A DNA stretch of 54,404 nucleotides from CAZFVY01 sp964522665 (GCA_964522665.1 CAZFVY010000040.1:1-54404); one strand, 5' to 3'; shown: positions 16,642 through 26,382, counted from the first letter of the stretch. Notes: a model not told the origin generated them from the sequence alone. Numbers and translations are program-made.

Positions 16642-18042
16642 TCAATTCCCCGTCTTGCCCGGCGGGGGTGGGGTAAAACCGATCATCTGGCGAATCTCGG
16701 CAGGGACTTTGGCCAGCGTATTACCGGGCTGATTGGCCAAAGCGCTCGCGAGGCCAGAGACATAGGCGGTCGAAAAGGATGTCCCCAGCCCGAGGTAGGA
16801 TTGGTCGCCTAACGAGACGATGCTCGAACCCGGCGCGATGACATCGACGAAACTTCCGCGGTTCGCGTACGACGCGACGTTGCCGTTGCGATCGCCGGCG
16901 GTGACCGAAAGCACCTCGGGGTACGCCGCCGGATAGGTCGGCGCGGTGGTTGGCTGATTCCCGGCGGCGGCCACAAATAGAATGCCTTGCTGCACGCCTT
17001 GCTGGATCAAGGTGTGGAGGAACGTGCTATCCCCTTCGCTGCCGAGGCTCAAATTGATGATATTGGCGCCAGCCTTGGCCGCGGTGTAAATGCCGTTGGC
17101 GACGTCGAAGGTGGTGGTCGTCTCGCTGGCGCCATAGACATCGACCGGTTGGATTTGAATCGGGACTGTCTTGGCTCCGGGCGCCGCCATGCTATAACCT
17201 TGCAGGATCGTCTCCGCCATCGAGGTGCCGTGCGTGATATCGGCCGACGGGGCCGGATTCTGGCCGGTGACCGAGAGCGCGGGCAGGAGAAAACCATTTA
17301 AACTCGCCGCCTGATTTTGGACGGGGGTATCGACGAGGCCTATGATGAGATTGCCGGAAGCGTTGGGCGCGGATGGCTTGAGCGACAACGGCGGGGCCGA
17401 CGCGAATGACAACGGCTGCGCGGTCGGCGGGTGAAAAACGGAATAGTTCGAATCGACTCCGGCGACTTCTTCATTGTCAGACAGAGCAGTCCGGGCCGCG
17501 CTGGCGGACGCTTCGTCCGTAAACTGGAGACGGTAGCTGTTTAACCCGTCTGCGCGCCCGACGACTTTGGCTCCCAATTGTTTTGCCAACTCATCGATTC
17601 GTCCCTTGTCACCCGGCTTCAGCGTGACGATCAATTCGTTTGGGATGGGCTTCCCCTTGCCCGCAGCCTGGGTCCCTTTCGGCGGGGCGATCAGCAGCGT
17701 CGCGCCCTGGAGCGAGCTTTTGTAGATTAACAGCCGGGCGGGGCCGTTGGTCTGGGGGAGCAGGGCGAAGCTGAGGTTCCCGAGCAGGCGATTCAACGCT
17801 TCGGCGGCGGGGAGATCGTGGAAACGGGTCGAGACGCGGTGGTCAACGTTCGGTTCGATATAGACCTTCCAACCGGTGGCCGCGCTCAGATTTTGGAGCA
17901 GCTTTTGCAGGGTCCACGCCTGGATGTCGGCATCGACGCGATTCTCTTTGGACCGCCAGACCAGCGAATCCGCCGCGCGGGCTGGCTCGACCGCGGCCCA
18001 AAGCCACGCCAACGCCAATCCCAACCGCATCAATTTAGTCAT
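16642..18042 (-). CDS. Secreted S8 (subtilisin-like) serine protease with STN-like N-terminal domain
   Basis: A 466-residue exported protease. Signal peptide: LGLALAWLWAAVEPARA, about residues 7-23. Residues ~35-108 (WTLQKLLQNLSAATGWKVYI ... LPAAEALNRLLGNLSFALL) resemble the STN/secretin short domain usually found in outer-membrane receptors and secretins. Residues ~133-200 (NELIVTLKPGDKGRIDELAKQ) look like an inhibitor-type propeptide. The catalytic domain shows Asp238 (GLVDT), His271 (THGTSMAE), the oxyanion Asn362 (AAAGN) and Ser422 (GTSFSTAYVSG). ATG 18042 was preferred to the GTG one codon earlier. The gene converges on the prepilin-like gene 14 bp away. Placing an STN-like domain on a subtilase is unusual. 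Confidence 0.87.
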   Translation of the reverse strand: MTKLMRLGLALAWLWAAVEPARAADSLVWRSKENRVDADIQAWTLQKLLQNLSAATGWKVYIEPNVDHRVSTRFHDLPAAEALNRLLGNLSFALLPQTNGPARLLIYKSSLQGATLLIAPPKGTQAAGKGKPIPNELIVTLKPGDKGRIDELAKQLGAKVVGRADGLNSYRLQFTDEASASAARTALSDNEEVAGVDSNYSVFHPPTAQPLSFASAPPLSLKPSAPNASGNLIIGLVDTPVQNQAASLNGFLLPALSVTGQNPAPSADITHGTSMAETILQGYSMAAPGAKTVPIQIQPVDVYGASETTTTFDVANGIYTAAKAGANIINLSLGSEGDSTFLHTLIQQGVQQGILFVAAAGNQPTTAPTYPAAYPEVLSVTAGDRNGNVASYANRGSFVDVIAPGSSIVSLGDQSYLGLGTSFSTAYVSGLASALANQPGNTLAKVPAEIRQMIGFTPPPPGKTGN

Positions 18043-18120
18043 CACACCACGCTACCACCAGTAGAACCCCGGCGCCATCGGAAGGTTGCGGCGCCAAATC
18101 GCAATTTGCGAGCGAGAACC

Positions 18121-19491
18121 CTACAGCGTCCAGCCTTTGCGGTATTCGTAGTGGAGCATGGCGTTCGCCTCCGGCTCGTTGGTGATCTTCATGTTCGCGC
18201 TGTCCCAGATCAACTTGTCCCCGCCGCGGCGCACACAGAGGCTTCCCAGCAGCACGGTCTCCGTCAGCGGTCCGGCGAAGTCAAAGCTTGAGCGCGTGGC
18301 CGAGCCGGTCTTACACGCCTGGATCCACTCGGCATGGTGGCCAATCGAGCGGGGCAACGTCTTCGCGGGCCGCTTGTATTCTTTGTTTCGGCTTTCCGGG
18401 ATCAAGCGCGGACGCTCGCCGCCCCACCCTTCCACCAGGATTTTGCCTTTATCGCCGACAAAAATAATGCCGTCCTCCGCGTCGAGTGGCCGCTCATCGT
18501 CGAGTTCCGCCGGGCGTTCCGGCAGCAATCCGCCGTCGTACCAGTGAAGCTTGACCGGCGGCATTTCCCCACGCGCCGGGAATTCAAAGTGAACCAGGCA
18601 GGCGACCGGCACGCTCTCTTTATAGACGGGCGTGGAACTGGCGTGAACGCTGGTCGGCGCGTTGAGCTTAAGCGCGGAGAAGACCGGCGCGACGTTGTGA
18701 ATCCCCATGTCGCCGATGCCGCCGCTGCCAAAGTCCCACCAACCGCGCCATTGGAACGGCACATAAATCGGATGATACGGCCGCCATGGCGCCGGGCCGA
18801 GCCAGAGATCCCAGTCGAGCGTTGAAGGTACCGCTGGCGTTTCCGTCGGACGATCCAGCCCCTGCGGCCACCAAAGTGGTTGTTTGCCCCGACGGGTTGG
18901 CCGATCCGACCAGACGTGGACCTCGCGCACCGGCCCGATCGCTCCGTCCCAGATCCATTCGTTGATCAGACGATTGCCTTCGAAAGCCATCCCTTGGTTT
19001 CCCATTTGCGTCGCCACTTTGGCCTCGCGCGCCGCCTGGGCGATCGCGCGCGCCTCGTGAACGGTTTTCGTGAGCGGCTTTTCGCAATAGACCGGCTTGC
19101 CATGTTTCAGGGCCGCCATCGTGGCGACCGCGTGGATATGATCGGGCGTCGCGACCAAGATCGCGTCGATGTCCTGCTGTTGCTCAAGCATCACCCGAAA
19201 ATCACGGTAGCGCGCCGCTTTTGGAAACTGCTTAAAACTGCCGCTCGCGCGGTCCCAATCGACGTCACACAGGGCGACGATATTCTCCCCCTTCAATTCC
19301 TGCAGGTCATCGGCCGCCCGGCCGCCCGCGCCAATCGCGGCGATATTCAGTTTCTCGCTGGGCGGTTTTTGCCCGGGCCCGCCGAGTACATGCCGTGGAA
19401 CAATCGTAAACGCCGTCGCGGCCAGCGACGATTTGGCGAGAAACGAGCGGCGATTCAGTTTCTGGTCTGCGGCAGTGTCAGATGTTTTCAT
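18121..19491 (-). CDS. Tat-exported Gfo/Idh/MocA-family oxidoreductase
   Basis: A 456-residue NAD(P)-dependent oxidoreductase. RRSFLAKSSLAATAF (residues 14-28) is a twin-arginine signal, so the folded, cofactor-loaded enzyme is probably exported. The Rossmann motif is NIAAIGAGGRAADDL (49-63), and CEKPLTKT (about 134-141) holds the family's EKP catalytic-site motif. The C-terminal domain (IGDMGIHNVAPVF ... ILVEGWGG) fits the alpha/beta substrate domain. Members of this kind in Verrucomicrobia are linked to sugar or polyol oxidation, but the substrate is unknown. A 13-nt palindrome, TCGCAA-T-TTGCGA (18099-18111), lies between this gene and the protease downstream. Confidence 0.92.
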   Translation of the reverse strand: MKTSDTAADQKLNRRSFLAKSSLAATAFTIVPRHVLGGPGQKPPSEKLNIAAIGAGGRAADDLQELKGENIVALCDVDWDRASGSFKQFPKAARYRDFRVMLEQQQDIDAILVATPDHIHAVATMAALKHGKPVYCEKPLTKTVHEARAIAQAAREAKVATQMGNQGMAFEGNRLINEWIWDGAIGPVREVHVWSDRPTRRGKQPLWWPQGLDRPTETPAVPSTLDWDLWLGPAPWRPYHPIYVPFQWRGWWDFGSGGIGDMGIHNVAPVFSALKLNAPTSVHASSTPVYKESVPVACLVHFEFPARGEMPPVKLHWYDGGLLPERPAELDDERPLDAEDGIIFVGDKGKILVEGWGGERPRLIPESRNKEYKRPAKTLPRSIGHHAEWIQACKTGSATRSSFDFAGPLTETVLLGSLCVRRGGDKLIWDSANMKITNEPEANAMLHYEYRKGWTL

Positions 19492-19862
19492 GGAAGATGG
19501 GACTCAACGCTTGAGCACGGTTCGGTGGGCGTTCTCCGCGGACCGTTCAAGGTTCGGCGCCGTGGACGGCCATTCAACCTTACGCCGCGGGCGCCGCGAC
19601 AATACGACATCACTGCGCACACAACCGCGGGGTTCATGAATCCAATTTTGACGAAGTCCGGCGCCAAGTCAACGCCGCGCATCAGCAGTACCAAATGATC
19701 TCGCCTGACAGGCCCTTCCCTCCACCGGAAACGCGCGTTCCAGCGCTTCGCCGTTCGCTACCCTCCCTTGCATTACCAAAGCGGCGCGCCGCCGACCCGC
19801 GTGGACCGTCGGCGCTCGGCTGGGCAAAACCGGGCGCGGACTCCGCGCTAGGCTGACGACCG
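19492..19862. other. Gene-free spacer between two leftward genes
   Basis: No gene, strong hairpin, T-run or promoter was recognised. The open frames overlapping it are read-throughs from the neighbouring coding regions and carry no motif. Confidence 0.6.
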
Positions 19863-22800
19863 CTACTTGCGTAACCGATAAAAACGGTTCCCCGGCGCGG
19901 GCGTCACCGTAAGTGAACCAGCGGCAGCGATCGGGTTGGGAGCGCCAGAAACGACCGACCAACTCGCCGCGGGGCCGAGCGCGGCGGTTGATTCCAGGAC
20001 ATACCCGGCCGCGCCGCCCGGCCAACTTAACGTCACGTTCGCCTGCCCCGCGGTTTGGTTGACGCTTAAAGACGCGATCACCACCGATTTGACCAATTGA
20101 ATGGCATTCAGCGGCGGGAAATAGTTGATGCCGTTATTCGTTGACTCCGGCGTTACGACGATCGTCAGGCTGCCGTCGGTGGCCGGGCTGACGTTGTCAT
20201 ATTGAACATAGTTTCCGAGTTGCCGCGCGTTGGGATCCGTGCTCGACATCCGCACAAAACCCGGCGCGACGATATATTGACTGGAATCCTGCGCCCGCAC
20301 GTGAAGCGTGGGATAGACGGCCGCACCCGTTAGATCGACGGCCTCCTCATAGGTGCTGTTGAAATTGAATCCAACGCTGTAGAGCAGCAGGCTGTAGTTC
20401 CCAGAGGGCACTCCACTGAGCGTCACGCTCAGCGCGGAGTTTGCATTGTGGATAAAGCCATCGAACAGCACGTGGTCGGCGTCGTCCACGCCGGTGCCGC
20501 AGGTTTGATTCGAGGCGGCCGCGGCCTGCACGCTGACCGGCGTGGCGGCGCCGGCGCTGTCCGCCAGTGGTGATGGGGCGGTCACAGCGTCTGGGATATT
20601 ATTCCAATTGGCCTGGGCGACGACCCCGGCGACATCAGTGGCGTCGAGCCCCCCCGCGCCGACGTCACCCACGATCCCACCACCCGTAAAATTGATCCCG
20701 ATATACGGCTGTTGCGCGGGCGGCGGCCCGGAGACCACGCTTAGTTTGGCGGACGCGCTAGAGACGCTGCCGCCGGCGGCGCTCACGATGACGCTATAAT
20801 TGCCCCCGTTGTCCGCGGCGGACAGAACTGACGTCGTAAAGGCCGCGCGAGTCGCGCCCACGCCGGCGATGTTCGTGCCGTTCAACTGCCACTGATAGTA
20901 AAGGTCGGGGCCGCCGGAAACGGCTTTCACGGAGAATCGCGCGCGCGCGCCGATGGTTCCGGTCGCGTTGACTGGCTGCTGGGTGATCGTGAGCTTCACC
21001 GCGTCGGGATTGATGTAGGTCGAGATCAGGTTTCCGCCGAGAATCGGCAGATTCGCCGGCGGGGTCGAACCGCCCTGCGGACGGGCGGCCACCCCGAAGC
21101 TCGGCGGGTCCGAGTTCTCGCGGTACAGCCCTTGCAGAAGGTACTGCTTGCCCGCGGTCAACGTCGGAGAGGCGCCGACAACGGCGGGATCAAAGCCGAG
21201 TTGCACGCCCGGCGAATCGATCAGCAGGGCCAGATTCGCCTCGCTGGTATCCGTGCTGAGGTAAAGTTGGCCCGCGGCGTCACCGGACAGGAAGAACTCG
21301 TAGGCCCCGGAAGTTGGGGGCGTAAAGAGCGTTTCCAATCGGGCGCCGTAGTTCACCGCGGAAGGAGTGAGGTTGACCATGAAGCCCTCGGCCAAGTCGG
21401 ACTGGTCGGGCGTGTTCGGATACTTTGGATCGGCGACCAGATCGGCGACGCCACCGCCGGCGTTGTTGGTGCCGATGTTGAAATAGAATTGGCGCGTGAC
21501 CCACCCGGGCGAGAGCTTCCAGGCGGTAAACGCCACCTTCGAGTTCGGCGAGACCGCCGTCCCCGAAACATCGGTCACGCCATTGACCGTCACGACGTAA
21601 TTGCTGCCGGGCGACTGCGCGGAAGTGGTCAGCGCGATATCGCGGGCGGACGTCGGATCGAGCGTGGCGCCGAGGATCTTCAGGCCGCCGCTCAGCGCGA
21701 AATTCGCCGCCAGCGCCGTGGCCGGCGCGATCGGGCCGCTAAAGTGCAGCGAGACGCTCGCCAGCGACGCCGAGCCGACGGCGCTCGCGACGCTCAAGGG
21801 CGCTTTGGAACCGGTGTTCGGCAGCGCGTTGAACTGCGCCGCCGTCAACGCGTTGTTCAAGCTCAGCACGAATCGGTCAATAAACATCCCGGCCTCGCGG
21901 GTGCCGATCTTAAAGATCAACGCCGTGTCGGCGGCGACTTCGACGGGCGTGACGGTCAGCGTTGCGCCGTCTTCAAAGACGTTATAGGAGTTCGCCGCCG
22001 GGACGGCGACGGCGTTGTTGACGGTGGCGGTCACGAAGTTGGCGCTCGCCGCGTCGTTGGCGAGGTCGCCAAAATCGATCGGCAAACGAAAACTGTTCGC
22101 GGAATTCGGGTCTTGCGTCGTGTACGCCGCGTCGGCGCGCCAGCGATAATAGACGCTATACGTGCCCGCCTGGCTGAACTTCAGAGCGTAAAGCGCGAAA
22201 CTCGACGCGCTCGCCGTGCCGTTTACGCCGGCCTGATAGAGGGCCTGGCCGGTCAACGCGGTGACGTCGTTGGTGACGACCCACATCGTCGGCGCCGCGT
22301 TGGAGGTAACGATGCTGGAGACACGGAACGCCGGGAACGCCACAAATCCGTCCGCCGGCGCCTGAACGATGACGTCGGTGTCGGAGTTCGCCAACGCGTT
22401 GAATTGGGCGGCGGTAAGAGTATTGTCCGTGCTCAGCGCGAAACGGTCGAGGAACATGCCCGCTTCGCGGGTGCCGATCTTAAAGACAAGCGGTGATCCG
22501 GCCGCGAGTTCGCCGGGCGTGACGGTGAGCGTCGCGCTGTCAACGAAGACGTTGTAAGCGTTGGCCGCCGGGACAGCCACGGCGTTGTTCACCGACGCCG
22601 TCACGAAATTCGTGCTCGTGGCGTCGTTCGGGAGGTCGCCAAAATCGATCGGCAGCCGGAAGCTATTCGCCGAGTTCGGGTCTTGCGTCGTGTACGCCAC
22701 GTCCGCCCGCCACCGGTAGTAAATCGTGTAAGTTCCGGCCTGGGTGAATTTGAGCGAGTAGAGCGCGAAGCTGGAGGCGCTGGCGGTTCCGTTCACCCCG

Positions 22801-23087
22801 GCTTGGTAGAGCGCTTTGCCGGTTAACGCGGTGACGTCGTTGGTGACGACCCAGGCGGTCGGCGCGGCGTTCGAGGTGGTGATGCTCGCGACGGACGTGG
22901 CCTGGAAAACGATCGTCGGGCTTCCCGGCGCTTGAAATATGGTCGTCGCCGCGGCCGGACGGGGCGCGACCAGCGTCAGCGCGAGGAAAGCGGCGGCGAC
23001 GACGGCGGCTGGAAGCGGCCTGCTCGTTCGCTGAGCGCAACGGAGAAACGCGGCGAGGCTTCGCGGCAGGCAAGAGAGGGTTTTCAT
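19863..23087 (-). CDS. Large secreted multi-domain protein with duplicated ~190-residue module, PA14-like and Ig-like domains
   Basis: A 1074-residue exported protein. From ATG 23087 a hydrophobic segment near residues 22-46 (AAVVAAAFLALTLVAPRPAAA) serves as signal peptide. Two consecutive ~190-residue copies follow, sharing TSNAAPTAWVVTNDVTALTG, ALYQAGVNGTASASSFALY, RWRAD-AYTTQDPNSANSFRL and FKIGTREAGMF; they resemble carbohydrate-binding jelly rolls. Next come an SbsA-type Ig-like domain (SVSLHFSGPIAPATALAANF), a PA14-like region (GWVTRQFYFNIGTNNAGG ... YEFFLSGDAAGQLYLS), an immunoglobulin domain (YYQWQLNGTNIAG ... ADNGGNYSV) and a second jelly-roll-like part. The C-terminus is the shared module ending GNRFYRLRK. 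It is likely surface-exposed and glycan-binding; no catalytic motif was found. Confidence 0.83.
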   Translation of the reverse strand: MKTLSCLPRSLAAFLRCAQRTSRPLPAAVVAAAFLALTLVAPRPAAATTIFQAPGSPTIVFQATSVASITTSNAAPTAWVVTNDVTALTGKALYQAGVNGTASASSFALYSLKFTQAGTYTIYYRWRADVAYTTQDPNSANSFRLPIDFGDLPNDATSTNFVTASVNNAVAVPAANAYNVFVDSATLTVTPGELAAGSPLVFKIGTREAGMFLDRFALSTDNTLTAAQFNALANSDTDVIVQAPADGFVAFPAFRVSSIVTSNAAPTMWVVTNDVTALTGQALYQAGVNGTASASSFALYALKFSQAGTYSVYYRWRADAAYTTQDPNSANSFRLPIDFGDLANDAASANFVTATVNNAVAVPAANSYNVFEDGATLTVTPVEVAADTALIFKIGTREAGMFIDRFVLSLNNALTAAQFNALPNTGSKAPLSVASAVGSASLASVSLHFSGPIAPATALAANFALSGGLKILGATLDPTSARDIALTTSAQSPGSNYVVTVNGVTDVSGTAVSPNSKVAFTAWKLSPGWVTRQFYFNIGTNNAGGGVADLVADPKYPNTPDQSDLAEGFMVNLTPSAVNYGARLETLFTPPTSGAYEFFLSGDAAGQLYLSTDTSEANLALLIDSPGVQLGFDPAVVGASPTLTAGKQYLLQGLYRENSDPPSFGVAARPQGGSTPPANLPILGGNLISTYINPDAVKLTITQQPVNATGTIGARARFSVKAVSGGPDLYYQWQLNGTNIAGVGATRAAFTTSVLSAADNGGNYSVIVSAAGGSVSSASAKLSVVSGPPPAQQPYIGINFTGGGIVGDVGAGGLDATDVAGVVAQANWNNIPDAVTAPSPLADSAGAATPVSVQAAAASNQTCGTGVDDADHVLFDGFIHNANSALSVTLSGVPSGNYSLLLYSVGFNFNSTYEEAVDLTGAAVYPTLHVRAQDSSQYIVAPGFVRMSSTDPNARQLGNYVQYDNVSPATDGSLTIVVTPESTNNGINYFPPLNAIQLVKSVVIASLSVNQTAGQANVTLSWPGGAAGYVLESTAALGPAASWSVVSGAPNPIAAAGSLTVTPAPGNRFYRLRK
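21760..22910 (-). repeat. In-gene tandem duplication, period about 570 bp
   Basis: The two copies of the ~190-residue module in the 1074-residue secreted protein are similar at DNA level, with long identical runs such as the part encoding GTREAGMF and the part encoding TNDVTALTG. Boundaries are approximate because I compared them by eye. Confidence 0.7.
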
Positions 23088-23329
23088 AGATGGGGGAGTG
23101 AGCGTTTTGCCGTGATCGAGTTCTGCGGCCAACCAGTCCGCGGCGGTCCCAAGCCCGCGCATCGGAAAGCCGGACGCATCGTGTTGGTTGCGGGTTCTAC
23201 CCACCCTTCCGCCGCCACGCGCAGGGAAACGCGCGGTTAGCTGATTCGGTGGAACGCGGACAAACTAAATTGTCTCGAAATAGAATGGCAGTCGCCAAAA
23301 CTGGTGACGCGGGGCCGCTTGGTCGAGCG

Positions 23330-23983
23330 TCACGGCCGCAGGTACTTCGCCACTGCCTGGCCACGCGAGCAAACGTGCAGTTTTTCGTAGATCCGCCGGA
23401 CGTGAGTATGAACCGTGGCGTAGCTGAGGCGCAGTTTTTCGGCGATCTCCTTGTAGAGGTACCCCTGCGCGAGGCATTCGAGCACTTCCTTCTCCCGCGG
23501 GGAAAGTTTGCTGGTTTCCGGGGTCGAGGCCGGCAGGCGCTGAAATGATTGCACTACCTTGCGGGCGATGTGACTGGTCATCGGCGAACCGCCCTGATGG
23601 ACATCCTGAATGGACTCCAGCAATTCCGCCAACGGCGTCTGCTTCAATAGATAGCCGCTGGCCCCGGCGGCGAGGGCGTCGAAGATCAATTCGGTGTTCT
23701 CGTAAACCGTCAGCATCAGCACTTGGACGGAAGGCGCCTGCTGCCGGAGCATGCGCACGCATTCGACGCCGCCCATACCCGGGAGGTTGATATCCATCAA
23801 TACCACGTCAGGCTTTTGGCGCGGCAGCGCCTGCAGCGCGGACTCGGCGTCCGGGTGCTCGCTAAGACACCGAAATCCACGGGCGCCGTTGATGACGCCG
23901 ACCAGGCCGTCGCGTACGCCGGCGTCATCCTCGACAATGGAAACGGTTATCGGCACGGATGGATGCTTTCTCGGTACGCTCAT
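23330..23983 (-). CDS. NarL/FixJ-type response regulator
   Basis: A 217-residue two-component regulator. The receiver domain (about 12-130) has the acidic pair in VEDD (18-20), the phospho-acceptor D64 in VVLMDINLPG, the conserved Thr in LMLTVYE and Lys in YLLKQTP. The LuxR-type DNA-binding helix-turn-helix is at about 155-205 (LSPREKEVLECLAQGYLYKEIAEKL, ATVHTHVRRIYEKLHV). ATG 23983 lies 24 bp after the stop of the histidine kinase gene upstream, so the two form an operon and almost certainly a cognate pair. The frame remains open upstream to 24043 inside the kinase gene, but that start has no support. Target genes are not evident. Confidence 0.93.
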   Translation of the reverse strand: MSVPRKHPSVPITVSIVEDDAGVRDGLVGVINGARGFRCLSEHPDAESALQALPRQKPDVVLMDINLPGMGGVECVRMLRQQAPSVQVLMLTVYENTELIFDALAAGASGYLLKQTPLAELLESIQDVHQGGSPMTSHIARKVVQSFQRLPASTPETSKLSPREKEVLECLAQGYLYKEIAEKLRLSYATVHTHVRRIYEKLHVCSRGQAVAKYLRP

Positions 23984-24006
23984 GGTCAGGCGGGGCGCGG
24001 CGCCGT

Positions 24007-26382
24007 TCAATCGCCAGAATTGGCGACAACCGCCGACCAACACCGAGACTCGCCGGCGGCCAACTCGAGCGCGATCTCCACGCGGGCGCCGTGACCGGCG
24101 CGGTTTTCGATGATGAACCGGCCACCAATCTCCGCCATGCGGTGGCGCATGTTTTTGAGGCCATTGCCGTTGCCGCCCGCGGCGCCGGGCCGGTTTGACC
24201 GCGTCCCGCGGACCCCGTGACCATCGTCATCGACCGTGATCGCCAGCTCGCGCCCGTCGAAGTCGAACCGGATTCTCACCTCCGATGCGGCGGCGTGTTT
24301 GACGACGTTGTGCAACGCCTCCTTGAAGGCCAGGAACAGATTGTGACGCCGATCGGTCGGCAGGTTCAGCTCGGGCCATTGGGCCGGCGCGTCGAGGCGG
24401 CACCGAATTCCGGCCACGCCAAGGTAGTCCTGCGCGAATTTGCAAAGGTACGAGGTCAGACTGTCGAGGGTGTCGTTGCGCGGGTCCATGGCCCAGACGA
24501 TCTCATCCATGCTCCGCGTCGTCTCGCGGGCGATCAAGGCGATGCGTCGGGCGTGGGCCTCCACCGCCGCGCGATCCTGGGAACGGTTTTCCGCCAGCTC
24601 GCTGAGGAGTTTGATTTGCGTCAGGCGGGCGCCCAAATCGTCGTGGATATCACGGGCGATCCGCGCGCGCTCCTTCTCCAGAAGATGCTGCAATTGGACG
24701 GCGAGCAGCCGGGACTCCGCCAATTGCCGCTCGGCGATCAGCTTCTTCAACGCGTCGTTCGCCGCCGACAATTGGAGCGTTCGACTCGCCACGCGCGCCT
24801 CCAGTTCTTCCCGGGCCGTTTGCAGCGCCGCCTCGGCGTCCTGACGTTCGCGAATTTCCCGGCGCAGCGCGGCGTTCTTGCGCGCGAGGAGCAACGACCA
24901 CGCGCCAACCACGGCCAGCGCCAAACCGGCGGCGCCCGCGAATTCGACGACGCGCCGGCGCGTCCACCAGCGCGCCCGCCGGATCAACGCCACGTCCCGC
25001 GACGAACGGAGCAGCAGTCGGAACGATTCCGGCGCCCGCGACTCGTTCACGTGAACGAGACAGACGCCGGTGACCCGAACGCGACTTTCGTTCGGAATTG
25101 GGATGGCCACTGAGTCCCGTTCCTCAATCGTCGCCGTAAACGTCTTCCCACCGGCGCGAATGACCAAAAGCCGGCGCTCAGCCGTGCGCGCTTGTTCCGC
25201 CAGAATCCCTTCCAGCGAGACCAACTCAGCGTCCTGCAGGGCGCCCAACCGCTCTTGCGGATCGAACGCGACCGGCGCCGGCGGCGTCGTATGACCGGTC
25301 ACCTTGATCGCCGCGTCTTCGAGGATGGGATTACAATCGCCCGTGGCGAGAAACCCGACCACGTCCACCACGTCGCCGGGTAGATTGGTGGCCGCCTGCC
25401 AAGCCTTGATCATCAACCCGCCGCCCTCGCCGCGAATGAAGACGGAACGGTCGGGTTGGGCGAGCGTGACGATGCCCTGCACTCGGACGCGATGCCCCAC
25501 GGGATCACTCCCCCCAAAAGCCATCAAACCGCCCAACGGGCGGACGGGCAAGCGGTCCGCGCTGGGCGCCCCCGCCGGTCGCAGAATCTCGACTTCGCGC
25601 AGGGCCGGCACGAACAATTCCATCCCGATCAACTGCCGTTTTTCGTTAAATATCGAACCGTAAACTCCCCGCACTCGAACTTCGCAATCAACATATTCCT
25701 CCACCGCGCCGGCTGATCCGGCGCCAACGGGAATGATCGCGCGAAATCGCCCGTTTAGGGTCATCACGTCAAGAATGATTCGGCCGGCGTCCTCGCCCGA
25801 CGTCGCGGCCCGCGCTCCTCGCACGATACCGCGCACCTCCACCCATTGCGAGTGATGCCGCGGATCGGAAAGTTGCGACGACAATAGCTCGACCGCCGGC
25901 GGCGGCGGCGCGCGGCCCAGTACGGTCGCCTTCACCTTCCCTCCGTTCAGGCCAGCGACCGAAGGCGCGAACCGGCCGGGCACAGTGATCCCTTGAATCT
26001 CGATCAATTGCCCCGTTTCCAAGCCCGACGAGCGATCCGCGCCGCTGTCCACCGCGACGTAAGTGCCGCCGGTGTCATCCTGAATAAAGGTGAGATAGCG
26101 CGCCGGTTCGTGATAGGTCACCACCCCGCGCAGCAGAACCGGGTAGCCCTTCGCGGCTTCATTCGGCGCCAAAAGACGCACCGCGCGCGCCGAGGTGAGG
26201 CGCGGCAAAGAGTTGGATCCCGCTAGCGGCTCGCCCGCGTTGGCGCTCGCCGAGAAATGCGGCGCGCCGCAGATCCCCACGACGACCACAATAGCGCCGC
26301 CCCACCACAACAGTCGTCGGACGATCGCCCAAATAAACGACGACAGGGAAACGCAATTGCCGCGTTGGGGCTTTCGAGTCAT
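24007..26382 (-). CDS. Membrane histidine kinase (HisKA_3 type) with four OB-like sensor modules
   Basis: A 791-residue sensor kinase. An N-terminal hydrophobic segment (IVRRLLWWGGAIVVVVGICG) is followed by ~390 extracytoplasmic residues. These fall into four similar beta-rich modules, with cores such as VLLRGVVTYHEPARYLTFIQDD, VEVRGIVRGARA, VRVQGIVTLAQPDRSVFI and VSLEGILAEQART; each resembles an OB fold. A transmembrane helix lies near 475-500 (VVEFAGAAGLALAVVGAWSLLLA), then a coiled coil (EIRERQDAEAALQTAREELE). The dimerisation helix has H580 in ARDIHDDLGARLTQI. The HATPase domain shows N-box KEALHNVVKHA, the DDDGHGV motif and the G-box NGNGLKNM. The ligand is unknown. ATG 26382 was preferred because it brings the hydrophobic segment near the N-terminus. 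Confidence 0.9.
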   Translation of the reverse strand: MTRKPQRGNCVSLSSFIWAIVRRLLWWGGAIVVVVGICGAPHFSASANAGEPLAGSNSLPRLTSARAVRLLAPNEAAKGYPVLLRGVVTYHEPARYLTFIQDDTGGTYVAVDSGADRSSGLETGQLIEIQGITVPGRFAPSVAGLNGGKVKATVLGRAPPPPAVELLSSQLSDPRHHSQWVEVRGIVRGARAATSGEDAGRIILDVMTLNGRFRAIIPVGAGSAGAVEEYVDCEVRVRGVYGSIFNEKRQLIGMELFVPALREVEILRPAGAPSADRLPVRPLGGLMAFGGSDPVGHRVRVQGIVTLAQPDRSVFIRGEGGGLMIKAWQAATNLPGDVVDVVGFLATGDCNPILEDAAIKVTGHTTPPAPVAFDPQERLGALQDAELVSLEGILAEQARTAERRLLVIRAGGKTFTATIEERDSVAIPIPNESRVRVTGVCLVHVNESRAPESFRLLLRSSRDVALIRRARWWTRRRVVEFAGAAGLALAVVGAWSLLLARKNAALRREIRERQDAEAALQTAREELEARVASRTLQLSAANDALKKLIAERQLAESRLLAVQLQHLLEKERARIARDIHDDLGARLTQIKLLSELAENRSQDRAAVEAHARRIALIARETTRSMDEIVWAMDPRNDTLDSLTSYLCKFAQDYLGVAGIRCRLDAPAQWPELNLPTDRRHNLFLAFKEALHNVVKHAAASEVRIRFDFDGRELAITVDDDGHGVRGTRSNRPGAAGGNGNGLKNMRHRMAEIGGRFIIENRAGHGARVEIALELAAGESRCWSAVVANSGD

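Noticed and set aside
21132..22496. 454-codon plus-strand open frame inside the large secreted protein
   Set aside because: It is antisense, extremely Arg/Gly-rich and has no domain; its repeats mirror the duplicated module on the other strand.
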